This document shows, piece after piece, positions 60,535-62,526 of a DNA stretch of 62,526 bases. How positions within the stretch are numbered: the first letter of the stretch is position 1; every line of letters starts with the position of its first letter. A program made the translations under genes and the position numbers. The notes beneath the pieces are model-generated. The model was given only the letters and a program-made list of their open reading frames with translations. It did no database searches and was not told where the DNA came from. This stretch comes from Muribaculaceae bacterium (GTDB lineage Bacteria; Bacteroidota; Bacteroidia; Bacteroidales; Muribaculaceae). The DNA is taken from the NCBI GenBank assembly GCA_029068655.1, contig JAIECF010000044.1:1-62526 (forward strand), given 5' to 3'.

Positions 60535-60895
60535 ATGGATCTATGTATGGAAACAAAGATTTACAGATCAAGAGTAGACTGGTGGGTGTATGCCATCATA
60601 CCGTTTACTGTTCTTTGCTGCATGACAGGCCCGATATTGACCGGGTCGTATTATTGGTTAGGTGTAGTTCTATCCGTTCCTTTCTGCCTAATCATCTTTT
60701 ATGTGATAATCTCAACGAAATATGCTATCAGGGGCAATGAGTTAGGGGTGAAAGGTTTAATTAAAATTATCAGACCGCAGGATATTGAGATCATCCTCAC
60801 CTTTGGAGATTTCGCCGAAAGACGAAAGAGAGTTTATTGCAGACCTATTGAGAATCAATACCGACATTAAGATCCCATCTCAAAATATATCAAAA
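60535..60895 (+). pseudogene. Bacterial PH-like domain membrane protein, apparently internally deleted and frameshifted
   Basis: Two N-terminal TMs then RPQDIEIILTFGDF; family-like tail ISPKDEREFIADLLRINTDIKIP lies in another frame. Confidence 0.55.
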
Positions 60896-60932
60896 CAGCC
60901 CAGTGGCTCTGAAATTTTATGAGATGGGGTCT
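60870..60932. repeat. 63-bp imperfect palindrome (MITE-like or terminator)
   Basis: AGATCCCATCTCA ... TGAGATGGGGTCT with inner AGCC-CAGT-GGCT. Confidence 0.5.
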
Positions 60933-60967
60933 AAGGTCTCATCGGGTGTCGATGAAAATAAAAATTT

Positions 60968-61804
60968 TCATATCTGATCAAATGCAGGCAATTGGTTATT
61001 TCGATAATAGAAATGGTCTACTGGTCCGTGGCCTTTCCCAATTTTATAATTTGCTCCCGATTCAATAGCCTTTGAGATATATTCTTTGGCTGATCTCACG
61101 GAGTCGTTGAGTGAGTATCCCCTTGCAAGGAAAGATGCGATTGCGGATGACAGTGTGCATCCTGTGCCATGTGTATTGACTGTGTCTATGCGTTTTGATT
61201 CTAAATAGATTGTCTCCTTAGTCTCTGCATTATAGAATACATCAACGAGCTTTTCTTCAGAAAGATGTCCCGCCTTGAGCATTACTGATGCACCTAATCG
61301 GGACAGTTCAGCAGCTGCTTTCGGCAATTCATGCTGACTTTTTATTTTTCTCGACAACAGTACTTCTGCCTCAGGAATATTGGGCGTAATGATTCGGCTT
61401 CTGGGTATCAGCACATCCCTTAGGGTCGCTACGGCTTCTTCTTCAAGAAGAGGATCTCCTGAAGTCGCTACCATTACAGGGTCAAGGACAATATTCTTGA
61501 TTTCTGGATATTCATCAAGAGTATTCCTTACAGTCCGAATCAGGTCTGCTGAGTGAAGCATTCCGATTTTGACAGCATCGGTCCCCACATCATCAAGAAT
61601 GGAATGGATTTGAGCCGCTACAAATTTTTCCGGTACCGGCAAAACATCATAAACTCCCACCGTATTCTCATCCACCAACGCCACAATGGCAGATGTGGCA
61701 TAGCACCCACAGGCAGATATAGTCTTAATGTCAGCCTGCACACCGGCTCCTCCACTCGGGTCGCTTCCGGCAATTGTCATTACCCTACTGTAAGTCTTCT
61801 TCAT
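60968..61804 (-). CDS. thiD: Hydroxymethylpyrimidine kinase/phosphomethylpyrimidine kinase
   Basis: VMTIAGSDPSGGAGVQADIKTISACGCYA; DTVNTHGTGCTLSSAIAS. Confidence 0.95.
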   Translation of the reverse strand: MKKTYSRVMTIAGSDPSGGAGVQADIKTISACGCYATSAIVALVDENTVGVYDVLPVPEKFVAAQIHSILDDVGTDAVKIGMLHSADLIRTVRNTLDEYPEIKNIVLDPVMVATSGDPLLEEEAVATLRDVLIPRSRIITPNIPEAEVLLSRKIKSQHELPKAAAELSRLGASVMLKAGHLSEEKLVDVFYNAETKETIYLESKRIDTVNTHGTGCTLSSAIASFLARGYSLNDSVRSAKEYISKAIESGANYKIGKGHGPVDHFYYRNNQLPAFDQI

Positions 61805-62442
61805 ATCTTCCATTTTTCCAAATTATAAGCGCTATCCCAAAACATCCATTCCATTTTTGTAGCCATCACGAATGCCTCCGTCATTTTGTCGCGTATCACT
61901 TCTGTAGTGTTTGCTGCAAGCTGATCGCAGATATCTATCGCCTTCGCTGTTGAAAGTGCAAAAGACTCATCGGCATAAGTTTCAATCCATTTTGAATATG
62001 GATTATCGCTCAAACTTCTCTTATGGATCTCTTTCCCAACAAGCATGTATATCCAGAAACATGGTAAAATGGCTGCCGTCTCTATCTCTATAGGATCAAG
62101 ACCTTTTGCTGATTCAAAAGAGCAGTAGAGAAGGCAGGTGGGAGTTGGGTTGATCTTAGAAGAGGATATCTCGGTAAAGGATGCGTGTAAAGCATTTTCA
62201 ACAAGTATTCCGTCTAAAGCAAATTTCAGGAAATCTTCTCGCCATTCTTTCTTCGGAAGTCTTGATGAGATATGTGCGAGTACCTTGCTGTAATTTTCAA
62301 TATAGATTGCATCCTGCCTGATATAAAAGAGAAATCTCTCTTTGTCAAGGGTTCCAGCGGTCAGTTCTTTTACAAATGGAAGTTGCAGTATGTCCTCATA
62401 TATACATTCCACTTTCTTCCAGACTTCATCACTCCATTTCAT
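61801..62442 (-). CDS. tenA: Thiaminase II / TenA family protein
   Basis: FLFYIRQDAIYIENYSKVLAHI; overlaps thiD. Confidence 0.9.
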   Translation of the reverse strand: MKWSDEVWKKVECIYEDILQLPFVKELTAGTLDKERFLFYIRQDAIYIENYSKVLAHISSRLPKKEWREDFLKFALDGILVENALHASFTEISSSKINPTPTCLLYCSFESAKGLDPIEIETAAILPCFWIYMLVGKEIHKRSLSDNPYSKWIETYADESFALSTAKAIDICDQLAANTTEVIRDKMTEAFVMATKMEWMFWDSAYNLEKWKI

Positions 62443-62526
62443 CTCTTATATCCTGTTACGGCTACATAATCACCCTTATCATATCCCTCCGAAGGCTCTT
62501 CGATGATTTTGTCGGAATAGAGGGGG
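62439..62526 (-). CDS. Partial CDS of unidentified upstream operon gene
   Basis: Reverse strand ...PLYSDKIIEEPSEGYDKGDYVAVTGYKR* with ATGA overlap to tenA. Confidence 0.6.
   Translation of the reverse strand, partial: PLYSDKIIEEPSEGYDKGDYVAVTGYKR

Noticed and set aside
62443-62526. TPP riboswitch for the thiamine genes
   Set aside because: The sequence upstream of tenA is coding (overlapping gene); any riboswitch would lie beyond the window

Overview
The window looks like chromosomal DNA from a Bacteroidales bacterium, probably Muribaculaceae-like; this is inferred from protein families and TTTG/TAnnTTTG promoters, with no search run. It is mostly core genome: rpmE2 (partial), two AspT/YidE-type transporters, a biotin-dependent carboxylase subunit, PBP1A, Fur, DUF1015, MalQ, B12-dependent ribonucleotide reductase, mutL-ostA-PpiC/SurA cluster, tig-clpP-clpX, pncB, recQ, two ABC-F ATPases, panC-panD-ffh and thiD-tenA. 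Accessory content includes a HipA-like kinase/DUF3037 overlapping pair, an ADP-ribosylglycohydrolase fused to a macro-like domain, a GH27/PL10/CotH carbohydrate patch and a GntR-regulated ABC operon with an unannotated 25-codon membrane microprotein. The signals most worth follow-up are: (1) a candidate structured ncRNA at about 58007-58289 (-) with a near-consensus promoter, UUCG hairpin, nested long-range helices and a 15-bp terminal stem; (2) a 6S-like RNA candidate at about 14377-14520; (3) the ABC/GntR operon with a dyad operator at the promoter, a microORF and a decayed PH-domain gene; (4) HipA-like + DUF3037; (5) intergenic inverted repeats and a promoter subclass with a recurrent T-tract spacer. 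No tRNA, rRNA, CRISPR array or intact transposase was seen.
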